A DNA stretch of 64,000 nt from Sphingomonas suaedae (lineage in GTDB: Bacteria > Pseudomonadota > Alphaproteobacteria > Sphingomonadales > Sphingomonadaceae), in assembly GCF_007833215.1 (NCBI RefSeq), contig NZ_CP042239.1:1178001-1242000 (forward strand). The letters are read 5' to 3'. Positions 47,468 to 57,853 of this stretch are shown piece after piece. The notes under the pieces were generated by a model, which had not been told where the DNA came from, made no database searches, and was given only the letters and a program-made list of their open reading frames with translations. Every line of letters starts with the position of its first letter. The stretch's first letter is position 1. A program made the translations under genes and the position numbers.

Positions 47468-47925
47468 GCCGCCACCATCTCCCCCTCGATCCGCACGCCG
47501 CCATCGGCAATCGGCGTCGCGCGCCATTCGCGAAAGCGGATCAACGGGGCGTCCCGCTCGATCCCGTCGACCAGCGCAATTACCGCCTTGTCCGGTCCCG
47601 ACAGGCGCACGCGCACGCCCGCCAGGCCCGGCCCGGGGTCGGTCGCGCTCAGCGCTTCGACCAGCACCCCGGCTCCTGCCGCCGCAGTGCGGATGCGCGC
47701 CGCCATGGCGCGGGTCGCGGCCATGCGCGTATCGGCACGCAATGCAGCACCGGCAGCAGCAATCGGCGATTGGGGTGCAGGGGGCGCCTCGAGCCGCGCC
47801 GCGAGGTTCGCGCGGGTCTGGCGCGCGCTCACCAGCCTGGTGACGGACTCGGCCATAGGCTGCGCGAGCAAAAGCCAGCACAGCGCCCCGCCAACCAGCC
47901 CGACCGCGATACTCCCGATCCTCAT
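47458..47925 (-). CDS. GspM/PilO-like protein (second copy)
   Basis: 155 residues: one N-terminal membrane helix (MRIGSIAVGLVGGALCWLLLAQPM), a short coiled region (VTRLVSARQTRANLAARLEAP) and a ferredoxin-like periplasmic domain (VLVEALSATDPGPGLAGVRVRLSGPDKAVIALVDGIERDAPLIRFREW), the usual GspM/PilO layout. Coupled to the upstream PilN/GspL-like gene (ATGA). Confidence 0.6.
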   Translation of the reverse strand: MRIGSIAVGLVGGALCWLLLAQPMAESVTRLVSARQTRANLAARLEAPPAPQSPIAAAGAALRADTRMAATRAMAARIRTAAAGAGVLVEALSATDPGPGLAGVRVRLSGPDKAVIALVDGIERDAPLIRFREWRATPIADGGVRIEGEMVAAWR

Positions 47926-48434
47926 CGCAGCGTCCGCATCGTGACCACGACCCGGCCATCCCCCGTCCGTCGTTGCGCGCTCTCGCGCATCGCCACGAAC
48001 AGCGGGTCGCGACGGAGCGCGGCGCGCAACGGATCTGGATCGTTGGTGGTGATCTCAATTCGCAAGACCCCGTCGGCGGCCCGCGTCACCGACGCCAACC
48101 GCGCGTCATCGGGGAGCACCCGCGCAATCCGGTCCAGCGTTGCCGATAGCGTCGGACGTCGCACCGTGTCGCGAAACAGCATCGCAGCACGCCGCTCCGC
48201 GCCTTCGGACTCAAACCGCGCCTGCCCCTGCGCACGCAGCGCTTCTGTGCCCCGCTCCACCTCGGCGCGTATCCATCCGGCTCCGGCTATGGTCAGCAGT
48301 GGGCCAAGGGCGACCAGGCCCGTCAACGCAGCCGCAAAGCGAAGATCGACGGGGGGAAGCGATAGCCGCATCGACCTCGCCGCCGCACCGCGACGGGCAA
48401 TCGAGTCGAGCAGGCTGTGGCGCGGCGGCGTCAT
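47922..48434 (-). CDS. GspL/PilN-like protein (second copy, no actin-like domain)
   Basis: 170 residues. Short cytoplasmic stretch, one membrane helix (AALTGLVALGPLLTIAGAGWI), a helical segment and a periplasmic ferredoxin-like domain (TLSATLDRIARVLPDDARLASVTRAADGVLRIEI). This matches the membrane and periplasmic half of GspL or PilN without the cytoplasmic part. First gene of the trio, divergent from phoX. Confidence 0.6.
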   Translation of the reverse strand: MTPPRHSLLDSIARRGAAARSMRLSLPPVDLRFAAALTGLVALGPLLTIAGAGWIRAEVERGTEALRAQGQARFESEGAERRAAMLFRDTVRRPTLSATLDRIARVLPDDARLASVTRAADGVLRIEITTNDPDPLRAALRRDPLFVAMRESAQRRTGDGRVVVTMRTLR

Positions 48435-48471
48435 CGCGCGCCCTCTAGCCGAGACGCCCCAGCCTGCCCAG

Positions 48472-48489
48472 CTGTCATAAATTCGCCGT
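48472..48489 (+). promoter_or_regulatory. Weak Pho-box candidate before phoX
   Basis: CTGTCAT (48472-48478) is a perfect Pho half-box followed by a 4-bp AAAT spacer, but the second half TCGCCGT (48483-48489) is poor. It lies about 110 bp upstream of phoX, in the region shared with the divergent PilN-like gene. Phosphate regulation is suggested, not shown. Confidence 0.35.
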
Positions 48490-48597
48490 GCAATCGCAAC
48501 ATGTTCGTCAGCGCAATTGCATCACCCTGTAAGCGAGCACGGTCACATGCCGCCCTGAACCGCGTCCAACCATGGATTCGGTCCAGGGGACAGAGAT

Positions 48598-51084
48598 ATG
48601 ACCGAACTGACCGCGCACGGCTTTGCCTACACCGACGGCGACGTCGATACCAATACCAGCAGCAACCCGTCGCTCAATGCGATGATCCAGCAACGCTATT
48701 CGCGCCGCGCGACGCTGCGCTCCGGCGCCGCGGCGGCATCGGCGGCTGTGTTCGGTGGCGCGATCCTGGCCGGCTGCGACAGCGCCAACGCCGACGGCGA
48801 CTTCTTTCCGGTCATCGTCTCGGTCGGGTCGTCGGGCGCGACCAGCTCGGGCCGGGTCGTCACGCTGACCGGCAATGCCACCGATGCGGGCACGATCACC
48901 TCGTCCTGGACCCAGATTTCGGGACCCACGGTGACGTTGACTGGCGCGAGCAGCGCGACGGCCACATTCATCGCCCCGGCGGTCAGCGGTCCCACCAATC
49001 TGCAATTCGAATATCGCGCCACCGACAATGCCGGGCAGACGTCGGTCGGCACCACCACCGTCGCCATCTCGCCAGCCGCGCTTGGGTTCACTTCGCTCGC
49101 GAAGAACAAGAACGACATCGTTACGGTTCCGGCCGGCTACACCGTGACCGTGCTGACCCGTCTCGGCGATCCGATCGCTTCCGGCGCCCCGGCGTACAAG
49201 AATGACGGCACCGACACCGATTTCGCCAGCCGCATCGGCGATCATGGCGATGCGCTCTACTGGTACGGCCTGTCGGCCTCCGGTGCGCGCGACGACAAAA
49301 GCTCGACGCGCGGCCTGCTCGTCCAGAATCACGAAAACCTCAACGTCCAGTATCTCCATCCGAATGGCCCCACCAGCACGGGCGGCGTGCGTCCGGAAGC
49401 AGAGGCGATCAAGGAGATCGAAGCGCATGGCGTGTCGGTGACCGAAATCGTCGAAGGCGCAAACCGCGCCTGGACCTATGTCCAGAACTCGACCTTCAAC
49501 CGCCGGATCACTCCGAACACGCCGATGGTCATCAACGGCCCGGTCCGTGGTTCGGCGATGCTGCGTACCCCCTTCTCGTCGGACGGCACTGCTGGCCGCG
49601 GAACGATCAACAATTGCGCCAACGGCCATAGCGGGTGGGGCACGAACCTGACCTGTGAGGAGAATTGGGCCGGATATTTCCGTCGCAGCGGCGACGACGC
49701 ACTGCGCACCCCGCGTGAAGTCACCGGTTTGCGCCGCTATGGCGTCACCAGCAGCACCGGCAGCTATGGTTGGTCGACCGTCGTGGCCGCCGACGCGACC
49801 GACACCCGCTTCCGCCGCTGGGATGCGCGCGCGACCGCGGGTGGCACCGCCGCGACCGACTGGCGCAATGAGCCCAACCAGTTCGGCTGGGTGGTCGAGA
49901 TCGACCCCTATGACAAGACGAAGGCCCCCCGCAAACGCACCGCGCTGGGCCGACTGGGACATGAGGGCGCGTGGCTCGGCAATCTAGCCTCGGGCAAGAA
50001 GGTCGCGGTTTATCTGGGCGATGACTCACGCGGCGAATATTTCTACAAATTCGTATCGGACGCCGCGTGGAACCCGGCCGATGCGCAGGCGGCGGATCGC
50101 CTCGCCATCGGCGACAAATATCTCGACGCTGGCACGCTCCATGTCGCGAAGTTCAACGCCGATGGCACGGGCGTGTGGGTGCCGCTGGTGTTCGGATCGG
50201 TCCCCAACCGCCCCGCGACCGGGTCCGACGCGGAATATGTCTTCGCTGATCAGGCCGACATTCTCGTCCACCCGCGCCTTGCTGGCGACGCGGTCGGCGC
50301 GACCCGGATGGATCGTCCCGAATGGACCGCGACCAACCCGGTGAACGGCGACATCTACCTGACGCTTACCAACAACAACGCATCGGTTCGCCCGCTGGGC
50401 GGCACCGACGCCGCGAACCCGCGCCACTATAACGACCCCAAGGGCGCGTCGAACCAGTATGGCAATCCGAACGGCCACATTCTGCGCCTGCGCGAGAATG
50501 CGTCCGATCCGGCAGCCACCGGCTTTGTCTGGGACATCTATCTGTTCGGCGCGGACTCTGCGGACGCGGACAGCGACGTCAATCTATCAGGCCTCACCGC
50601 GTCGAACGACTTCTCCAGCCCCGACGGCCTGTGGTTCTCCCGCCCGACCAACCCGGGCGGTCAGGTCAAGCCGCTACTGTGGATCCAGACCGACGATGGC
50701 GCGCTGACCGACCGCACCAACAACCAGATGCTCGTCGCCATTCCGGGAACGGTGGGCGATGGCGGATCGGTGACGATCACCAACCGCGGCTCGGGCGGCG
50801 CGACGGCGACCCAGACCACCCGCCGCGGCGCGCCGGCGACGGACGCCACCCTCAAGCGTTTCCTGGTCGGTCCGGTTGGCTGCGAGATCACCGGCGTCGA
50901 CAGCACGCCGGATGGACGCGCGCTGTTCGTCGGGATCCAGCATCCCGGTGAAGATGGCACCGCCGCCGCCCCGGACAGCAGCTGGCCTGCGACGCAGGCG
51001 ACCGGCACCGCCCCCGCCGGAACGCGCCCGCGTTCCTCGGTGGTCGTCATCACCAAGAATGATGGCGGCGTCGTCGGCCTCTGA
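48598..51084 (+). CDS. phoX: PhoX-family alkaline phosphatase, predicted Tat lipoprotein
   Basis: 828 residues, longer than usual. Residues about 30-62 hold a twin-arginine motif (YSRRATLR) and a lipobox-like ILAGC, so it may be exported by Tat and lipidated. An Ig/PKD-like beta domain (about 70-155, SVGSSGATSSGRVVTLTGNATDAGTITSSW... FEYRATDN) precedes the PhoX domain, in which LLVQNHENLNVQYL, TCEENWAGYF, LGRLGHEGAWLG and FSSPDGLWFSRP are characteristic. PhoX enzymes use iron and calcium to release phosphate. A strong terminator follows. Confidence 0.88.
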   Translation: MTELTAHGFAYTDGDVDTNTSSNPSLNAMIQQRYSRRATLRSGAAAASAAVFGGAILAGCDSANADGDFFPVIVSVGSSGATSSGRVVTLTGNATDAGTITSSWTQISGPTVTLTGASSATATFIAPAVSGPTNLQFEYRATDNAGQTSVGTTTVAISPAALGFTSLAKNKNDIVTVPAGYTVTVLTRLGDPIASGAPAYKNDGTDTDFASRIGDHGDALYWYGLSASGARDDKSSTRGLLVQNHENLNVQYLHPNGPTSTGGVRPEAEAIKEIEAHGVSVTEIVEGANRAWTYVQNSTFNRRITPNTPMVINGPVRGSAMLRTPFSSDGTAGRGTINNCANGHSGWGTNLTCEENWAGYFRRSGDDALRTPREVTGLRRYGVTSSTGSYGWSTVVAADATDTRFRRWDARATAGGTAATDWRNEPNQFGWVVEIDPYDKTKAPRKRTALGRLGHEGAWLGNLASGKKVAVYLGDDSRGEYFYKFVSDAAWNPADAQAADRLAIGDKYLDAGTLHVAKFNADGTGVWVPLVFGSVPNRPATGSDAEYVFADQADILVHPRLAGDAVGATRMDRPEWTATNPVNGDIYLTLTNNNASVRPLGGTDAANPRHYNDPKGASNQYGNPNGHILRLRENASDPAATGFVWDIYLFGADSADADSDVNLSGLTASNDFSSPDGLWFSRPTNPGGQVKPLLWIQTDDGALTDRTNNQMLVAIPGTVGDGGSVTITNRGSGGATATQTTRRGAPATDATLKRFLVGPVGCEITGVDSTPDGRALFVGIQHPGEDGTAAAPDSSWPATQATGTAPAGTRPRSSVVVITKNDGGVVGL

Positions 51085-51103
51085 AGAGTGAACCCCCACT
51101 CAT

Positions 51104-51137
51104 GGGAGGCGGGCCTAAGCCTGCCTCCCAATTTTTT
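51104..51137 (+). terminator. Intrinsic terminator after phoX
   Basis: GGGAGGC-G-GGC-CTAA-GCC-T-GCCTCCC (51104-51129) forms a strong stem, followed by AATTTTTT (51130-51137), 20 bp after the phoX stop. Good match to a rho-independent terminator for the plus strand. Confidence 0.9.
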
Positions 51138-51146
51138 GGGTGGAGA

Positions 51147-51497
51147 TCAGTCCGCGTCGGTACGGCTCACGATATTCGCGGTGCCGTCCTTGGTGATCGA
51201 GATCAGATGCGGGTTGCGGTCGTCGCACGTCGCCCGCCAGGTCGGGTCGCCGCCGCGATCCTCGACCCGCTCACTTGCGGTCACCGACTGACAGCTCAGG
51301 CCGGCATCGCGCACCGCGCGGAGGAATACGCCTTCGCGCGCGCGCAGATTGAGCGCGAGCACCTCGGCCTGATAATTGGTCGTATCCTCGACCGTATTTT
51401 CGACGGCCTGGTTCGCCGTCACATTGCTGGCGGTCTGCCCGCCACCGCATCCGGCCAGCAGGCCCGCCGTCGCAAGTACCAGAATCATCTGTCGCAT
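51147..51497 (-). CDS. Small lipoprotein, function unknown
   Basis: 116 residues. MRQMILVLATAGLLAGCGGG has a clear lipobox (LLAGC), so Cys17 is probably lipidated. The mature part has two further cysteines (LSCQSV and ATCDD), Asn/Thr-rich at its start and ending IVSRTDAD. No known domain. It is 35 bp downstream of a TetR gene on the same strand. Confidence 0.72.
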   Translation of the reverse strand: MRQMILVLATAGLLAGCGGGQTASNVTANQAVENTVEDTTNYQAEVLALNLRAREGVFLRAVRDAGLSCQSVTASERVEDRGGDPTWRATCDDRNPHLISITKDGTANIVSRTDAD

Positions 51498-51532
51498 CTA
51501 AGCACCTCCATCGGCGGCTATAACGCCGATCG

Positions 51533-52174
51533 TCACGCCTTCGATCCAATCATTTTGAGAAACAGTCGCGTCGCCCGCTCGACTCGCTTGCGGATCGCCT
51601 CCGGTCCAGGAAGCGGATCGAGGCCCAATTTGAGCCCAAGGTCCGACACCCCCTTCCACAGCCCGCACAGGTCCTGTGCGGCCAGATAGGGATCGTCCAC
51701 CTCGACCTCGCCCCGCGCCGCCGCCTCGGACAGTACTTCGGCCAGCCGCCCGAAGCACAAGGCAGGTCCCGCCTCGTAAAAGCGGCGCGCCAGATCGGGG
51801 ATCTGCGCGATTTCGTGCATCAGCACCCGGTCGACCGCGACATGGTCCTTGCTGAACATGAAATTCAGCAGCCCGACGCCATAGGCGTTGAGCTGTTCCT
51901 CAAGATTGCGCTGCCCGGCGATCTCTTCGTCGAACACCGCCGCCATTCGCGCACTCTCCGCGCGCATGACCTCCTCGAACAGCGTCTCCTTGTCGCCGAA
52001 CCGGCTATAGACGGTCACCTTCGACACCTCCGCCGCCTGCGCGATGTCCTCAATCGTCGCGGCGTGGAAGCCGCGCGTGAAGAACGCCGTACGCGCGGCC
52101 TCGATGATCGCGGCATATTTGGCGGGGTCGCGCGGCCGACCCGCGCGACGCGGTTCCTCGGCCGCACTGGCCAA
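51533..52174 (-). CDS. TetR/AcrR-family transcriptional regulator
   Basis: 213 residues. N-terminal helix-turn-helix (AAIIEAARTAFFTRGFHAATIEDIAQAAEVSKVTVYSRFGDKETLFEEVM) followed by an all-helical ligand domain. The start is a TTG at 52174 with GAGGA about 7 nt upstream; no closer ATG fits the domain. It follows the two amidohydrolase genes at a 14-bp gap, so it may be expressed with them. Ligand unknown. Confidence 0.86.
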   Translation of the reverse strand: MASAAEEPRRAGRPRDPAKYAAIIEAARTAFFTRGFHAATIEDIAQAAEVSKVTVYSRFGDKETLFEEVMRAESARMAAVFDEEIAGQRNLEEQLNAYGVGLLNFMFSKDHVAVDRVLMHEIAQIPDLARRFYEAGPALCFGRLAEVLSEAAARGEVEVDDPYLAAQDLCGLWKGVSDLGLKLGLDPLPGPEAIRKRVERATRLFLKMIGSKA

Positions 52175-52188
52175 TTTCAGGTCCTCGG

Positions 52189-53490
52189 TCAGCGCTCATA
52201 CGCCTTGGGCAAGGCGCCTTCCTTCGGATCGAAATAGCGTTTGCGCAGCAAATCCTGCCGCGTCTCGACCGGCTGCTCGACGCCGTCGATGAACACCCGC
52301 ACCGCCGCCGTGCCGATTTCCAGCGGATCGCCGTCCCACAGCACGATGTCGCCGCGCCGTCCGGGCCGCAGCGACCCGAACTCGCCGCCCATTCCCATCG
52401 CCTCGGCAGGCTTCGAGCTGATCGTCGCGAACGCCTGCCCCCAGTCGAGGCCCGACGCGCCGGGCACCTTGGTCAGCGCGACCAGGTTGCCGGCATATTG
52501 CTTCACCAGCCGCGCCTGACGCGCCTCATTGTCGTTGATCGTGCCGATGCCCACGGTGACGCCCGCCGCCTGCATCCGCCCGATATTCGACTGGGTGGCC
52601 GCCAGCTGCTCGAACGAGGCGGGCAGATCGGCCAACGCGCTCGCCAGTACCGGCACCTTCGCCGCGGCAATCTGGCGCGCGACGGTCCAGCCCTCCTCGG
52701 CCCCAACCAGCACCAGCTTGAGTGCTGGGACCTCGCGCTTGAGGTCGAGCATCACCAGAATGTCCGACGCGCGCTCGACATGCACCAGCAGCGGTACCTG
52801 CCCCGTCACCACCGGCTGCAACGCCAGCGCGTCGGCGCGGGTCAGCAGCGCGTCCTTGCCGCGATCGGCGAAGCTCGCCGGGTTGCGCGCATAGTCGCGC
52901 GCCTCGAACAGCGCGTTACGGAACAGCGCGATGGCCGCCGGACGACTGCCGCCCGCGCGCCGCGCGCCGGTTTCGCCATATTCCATGAACTGGAAGGCGC
53001 GCGGCTTGCTCACCGCGTCCATGTCCGCGCCCAGATCGATCACCGCGCCCTGCCCGGCAAAGATCGATCCGCGCGCCTCCGGCGCCACTACCGCGCGGGT
53101 TACCCCCTCGGCGCGGTTAAGCGTGATCGCGCTCGTCTTCGGATTGACGGCCGGGGAAATGTCGAGCGCCGCGTTGAACGGCGAGCTGCTCGCCGCGCTA
53201 TCGTCGGTTTCGCTCACCCCATCGACCTCGACGATGCCCAGGCGGGTAAAGCCGGCAAAGATGCCCGGCGTGACCCAGCGGCCTTCGGCATCGATCACCG
53301 GCACCCCGGCCGGAACCGTCACGCCCGGTCCGGCGGCGACCACGCGCCCGTCGCGAACGAGCACCGTGCCGCCCTCGACCGGGGCCGATCCGTCGCCGAT
53401 CACCAGCTTCGCATTGGTGACCGCGACCGTCTGTGCCGCGGCGGGAAGGGCGGTGCCGAACGCCGCTGCTGCCATCAGGAGCTTCTTCAT
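52189..53490 (-). CDS. Secreted amidohydrolase-like protein lacking the HxH metal motif
   Basis: 433 residues with a signal peptide (MKKLLMAAAAFGTALPAAA). The amidohydrolase frame is clear (AVTNAKLVIGDGSAPVEGGTVLVRDGRVVAAG... and the C-terminal LRPGRRGDIVLWDGDPLEIG). But at the usual HxH position it reads VTPGIFAGFTRLGI, with no histidines. LLVHVERASDI keeps one possible ligand. It is therefore probably not a canonical metal hydrolase. Overlaps the catalytic partner gene by ATGA (53487-53490). Confidence 0.85.
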   Translation of the reverse strand: MKKLLMAAAAFGTALPAAAQTVAVTNAKLVIGDGSAPVEGGTVLVRDGRVVAAGPGVTVPAGVPVIDAEGRWVTPGIFAGFTRLGIVEVDGVSETDDSAASSSPFNAALDISPAVNPKTSAITLNRAEGVTRAVVAPEARGSIFAGQGAVIDLGADMDAVSKPRAFQFMEYGETGARRAGGSRPAAIALFRNALFEARDYARNPASFADRGKDALLTRADALALQPVVTGQVPLLVHVERASDILVMLDLKREVPALKLVLVGAEEGWTVARQIAAAKVPVLASALADLPASFEQLAATQSNIGRMQAAGVTVGIGTINDNEARQARLVKQYAGNLVALTKVPGASGLDWGQAFATISSKPAEAMGMGGEFGSLRPGRRGDIVLWDGDPLEIGTAAVRVFIDGVEQPVETRQDLLRKRYFDPKEGALPKAYER

Positions 53491-54908
53491 TTCACGTCTC
53501 CCGATCCGGGCTGGCCAAGCTCGAAATCGGACACCGGCCGCAATTTGGGATTATGCATGTCGTACAGCAAGGCGCCGTCGATCCACACTTTCTCGGGCCG
53601 GGTGTAGACGCTGAACGGATTGCCGTTCCACAGCACCACGTCCGCCATCTTGCCCGGCTTCAGGCTGCCGGTGACCGCGTCGATGCCCAGCGCCTTTGCC
53701 GGGGTGATCGCCGCCCATTTCCACGCAATTTCCTCGGGGATGACGAAGCCCGCGCGCTTCGCCGCGGCGCGCACCTTCGAAATTTCCTGATTGAGCCGCT
53801 GGATGCCGTTGGCGTCGTCCGAATGAATCATCCCGCACGCGCCCTCGCGCTCCAGGATCGCCAGATTCTCCTCGATCGCGTCGTAGGATTCCATCTTGAA
53901 GCCCCACCAGTCCGCCCAGACCGCAGCGCAGGTGCCGCGTTCCTTCAATAGATCGGCAATCTTGTACGCTTCCACCGCATGGTGGAACGTCCCCACCTTG
54001 TACCCGAACTCCTTGGCCATATCGAGGACGATGGCCATCTCGTCGGCGCGATAGCAATGGTTGTGGACGATGATCTCGCCCGCCAGAACGCCGCGCAGCG
54101 TCTCCATCGCCATGTCGCGCGCGGGCGCCTCGCCGCCATTTTCCTCATAGCGGTCCCAGCGGCGCTTATATTCGACCGCTTTGGCCCAAGTGCCGCGATC
54201 AAGCGCGATATTGCCCATGCGGGTCGACGGCATCCGCCCCCGGCCGCCATAGACGCGCTTCGGGTTCTCACCGCACGCCATTTTGAGGCCATAGGGCGCG
54301 CCGGGGAACTTCATTCCCTGCATGGTGCGCGCATAGACATTTTTCAGCGTCACGCTGCGTCCGCCGAACAGGTTTGCCGAGCCGGGCAGGATCTGGAGCG
54401 TCGTGACACCGCCATTGGCCAGCGCGCGGCTGAACCCCGGGTCCTGCGGCCAGACGCTATGCTCCGCCCACACTTCGGGCGTGACCGGCCCGGTAATCTC
54501 GTTGCCGTCCGAATGCGCCTGCACCCCGGGGCTGGGATAGTCTCCCAGATGGCTGTGGACGTCGATCACGCCAGGCGTCACATATTTGCCCGCCCCGTCG
54601 ATCACCACCGCACCTTCAGGCGCATCGATGCTCGGCCCCACCTCGACGATCTTGCCGTCGCGGAACAGCACCGCGCCGCGCTCGATCCGTCCGCCTTCAC
54701 CGTCCAGGATCGTCACATTGGTCAACAGCGTCGGCACGCCTGGATAGGCTTTGTAAGTCGAAGGATAGGGATTGCGGTCATATCCCTTGCCCACGCCCGG
54801 GCCGCTTTTCGCCGGAGCGGCAGATGCCGATCTGGGCTTGTCCCCTGCATTGGCGGTACATGCCGCCAGACTGGCCGCCGCTGCCGCGCCGATGATGATC
54901 CGGATCAA
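53487..54908 (-). CDS. Amidohydrolase lipoprotein (imidazolonepropionase-like)
   Basis: About 473 residues from a TTG at 54908 (AGGGAG lies about 9 nt upstream). The N-terminus IRIIIGAAAAASLAACTANAGD has a lipobox-like LAAC, so it is probably a periplasmic lipoprotein. The metal site is intact: VIDVHSHLGDYPSPG (HxH), VHNHCYRADEM, GTFHHAVEAYK and GMIHSDDANG. It forms a two-gene unit with the degenerate paralogue. Substrate unknown; peptide or imide hydrolysis is possible. Confidence 0.87.
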   Translation of the reverse strand: MIRIIIGAAAAASLAACTANAGDKPRSASAAPAKSGPGVGKGYDRNPYPSTYKAYPGVPTLLTNVTILDGEGGRIERGAVLFRDGKIVEVGPSIDAPEGAVVIDGAGKYVTPGVIDVHSHLGDYPSPGVQAHSDGNEITGPVTPEVWAEHSVWPQDPGFSRALANGGVTTLQILPGSANLFGGRSVTLKNVYARTMQGMKFPGAPYGLKMACGENPKRVYGGRGRMPSTRMGNIALDRGTWAKAVEYKRRWDRYEENGGEAPARDMAMETLRGVLAGEIIVHNHCYRADEMAIVLDMAKEFGYKVGTFHHAVEAYKIADLLKERGTCAAVWADWWGFKMESYDAIEENLAILEREGACGMIHSDDANGIQRLNQEISKVRAAAKRAGFVIPEEIAWKWAAITPAKALGIDAVTGSLKPGKMADVVLWNGNPFSVYTRPEKVWIDGALLYDMHNPKLRPVSDFELGQPGSGDVK

Positions 54909-55014
54909 CTCGTCTGTCTCCCTGAATGGTGATGCGCGGTCGCTTCGCCGCAGCTTTGTGGCGACGTTAGGGATGAAAAGCGTTGCGCGCAATTTGCCGA
55001 TTTGCTCCAAGGGG

Positions 55015-55707
55015 ATGAAGCAGTTGCGGGGGATTGCGGCAATGACGGCTACGGGCGCAAGCGCCGCCGCGCGCGACGGTGCCGCTGCGTTTGGCGATCC
55101 GGCGCAAGTCGATGCCGCCCAGCGCGCGATCCGCGCCGATCCGACGATCCAGTTCGACCTCCCCTGGTTAGAGATCAAGCGCAACCCGCCCCCGCGCTGG
55201 CTGACCGAGTTGTTCGAGTGGTTCAACAACGCGATCGAATGGGTCGGCGGCGGGTGGCGGGTGCTGATGTGGGTGGCAATCGCCCTGGTGGTGATCGCCC
55301 TCGTCTTTGCGCTCTTTTCGCCCGCCCGCGAATGGCTCGCGACGCGCCTCGCCCGGCGGGGCGATGTCTCAGCGGCAGCTCCCGCCTGGGCGCCTGAAGC
55401 TGCAGTCGCCCGTGCGCTGCTGGTCGAGGCCGACCGGCTGGCGGGCGAAGGGAACTATGACGCAGCCGTTCGTCTGCTCCTCCATCGCAGCATCGAGGAT
55501 ATCGAGAAATGGCGCGGCGATCCGCTGCGCCCCTCCCTCACCAGTCGCGACATCGCCCGGATCGACCGGCTGCCCGATGCTGCGCGCGCCGTGTTCGGCC
55601 GAATCGTCGCGGATGTGGAACGCAGCCTGTTCGCGGGCCAGCCGCTCGTCCGCACCGATTGGGAGCGCGCTCGCGCCGATTATGCCGGCTTTGCCCTCGC
55701 CCGATGA
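55015..55707 (+). CDS. DUF4129-domain membrane protein
   Basis: About 230 residues from ATG 55015; 55042 is also possible. One membrane helix (GWRVLMWVAIALVVIALVFALFSPARE) separates a short N-terminal part (ADPTIQFDLPWLEIKRNPPPRWLTELFEWF) from the DUF4129 domain (ALLVEADRLAGEGNYDAAVRLLLHRSIEDIEKW), which is a helical domain linked with MoxR clusters. First gene of the MoxR operon; its TGA overlaps the next ATG. Confidence 0.82.
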   Translation: MKQLRGIAAMTATGASAAARDGAAAFGDPAQVDAAQRAIRADPTIQFDLPWLEIKRNPPPRWLTELFEWFNNAIEWVGGGWRVLMWVAIALVVIALVFALFSPAREWLATRLARRGDVSAAAPAWAPEAAVARALLVEADRLAGEGNYDAAVRLLLHRSIEDIEKWRGDPLRPSLTSRDIARIDRLPDAARAVFGRIVADVERSLFAGQPLVRTDWERARADYAGFALAR

Positions 55708-56896
55708 CCGCAACCTCCGCCAACCCGTTCCGCACCCGCACGGTGCTGATCCTGATCGCCGCGGGCGTGATCTTCGCGCTCGGCTTTCTGCTGGTCAGCG
55801 CCTATGGCGATCGCGTCGATCGTCAGCGCAGCAACATCCCCAGCCCCACCTCGCGCTTCGCCACGGGTTATTACGGCCTCACCCGCCTGATCGAGCTTTC
55901 CGGCGGCAGCGTCACGCTGTCGGCGGACGCGATGAACCGCCCCGCGCGCGGCATCCTGATCCTGACGCCCCATCGCGCCACCACGCGGGAGCAAATGGCC
56001 GCGGCGCTCGAGGATGCTGCGAGCGAAACCGCGCCGGTCCTGATCGTCCTTCCCAAATGGATCTCGTTTCCGCAGCCACAACGCCCCACCCGGGAGCAGC
56101 GCACCGCCTATCTGCCCACCGAGCGGATCGAGGAGATTCTCGCGCCGCTCGCCGCCGCACGCGTCGCGCGGGAAAAACCCGGCAAGCTCGACGTCACGAC
56201 CAGCCTGCCGATACCGGATTTCAAGCCTGTCGACGCGATCCAGACCATCACGGGCGCAAAAATCTATCCACTGATCAAGTCCGCCGGCGGCGCGACGGTG
56301 CTGGGCGAGGTGCCGGGCACCCACACCTACATCCTGTCTGACCCCGATCTGCTCAACAATCGCGGTCTCGCGCAACGCGCCAATGCCCGTGCGGCAATCG
56401 CGATGCTCGCCGCGCTCGACCCCGATGCGCCCGGGACGGTGATCTTCGACACGATGCTCCCCTTTGGGGCCGGCGACCGCAACGTCACGCAGCTGATGTT
56501 CGAACCGCCCTTTGCCGGGGTCAGCGTCGCGCTCGCCATCGCCGCGCTGCTGGCCGGGTTCGCGACGCTGATGCGCTTCGGCCCCGTCCGGCGCGAGCCG
56601 CGCGGCATCCCGCTGGGCAAGGCGGCGCTGATCGAGAATATCGTCAGCCTCGCCCGCCGTGCCAAAAGGACCCGCGAGGGCGGCGGCGCCTATGCCGATG
56701 CGATCCGCGACTGGGCCGCGCGCCGCCTGGCGCTGCCCCGCACCTTGAAGGGCGAAGCGCTCGACACGCATCTCGACGCGCTGAAAACCACGACACCCTA
56801 TGCCGAATGGGCGACGCGCGTCCGCACCGCGACCAGCGAGGCGGACCTGCTCCACGCGGCACAGAAACTCGACGATTGGCGAAAGGAAGTGAAGGC

Positions 56897-56900
<4 letters not shown>
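55704..56900 (+). CDS. DUF4350-domain membrane protein
   Basis: 398 residues. N-terminal helix ([22 protein letters not shown]), then a periplasmic region beginning [24 protein letters not shown] (GATase-like fold of DUF4350), a second helix ([18 protein letters not shown]) and a C-terminal cytoplasmic tail. Typical partner of MoxR-DUF58 operons. Coupled at both ends by ATGA. Confidence 0.82.
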
Positions 56901-57849
<949 letters not shown>

Positions 57850-57853
<4 letters not shown>

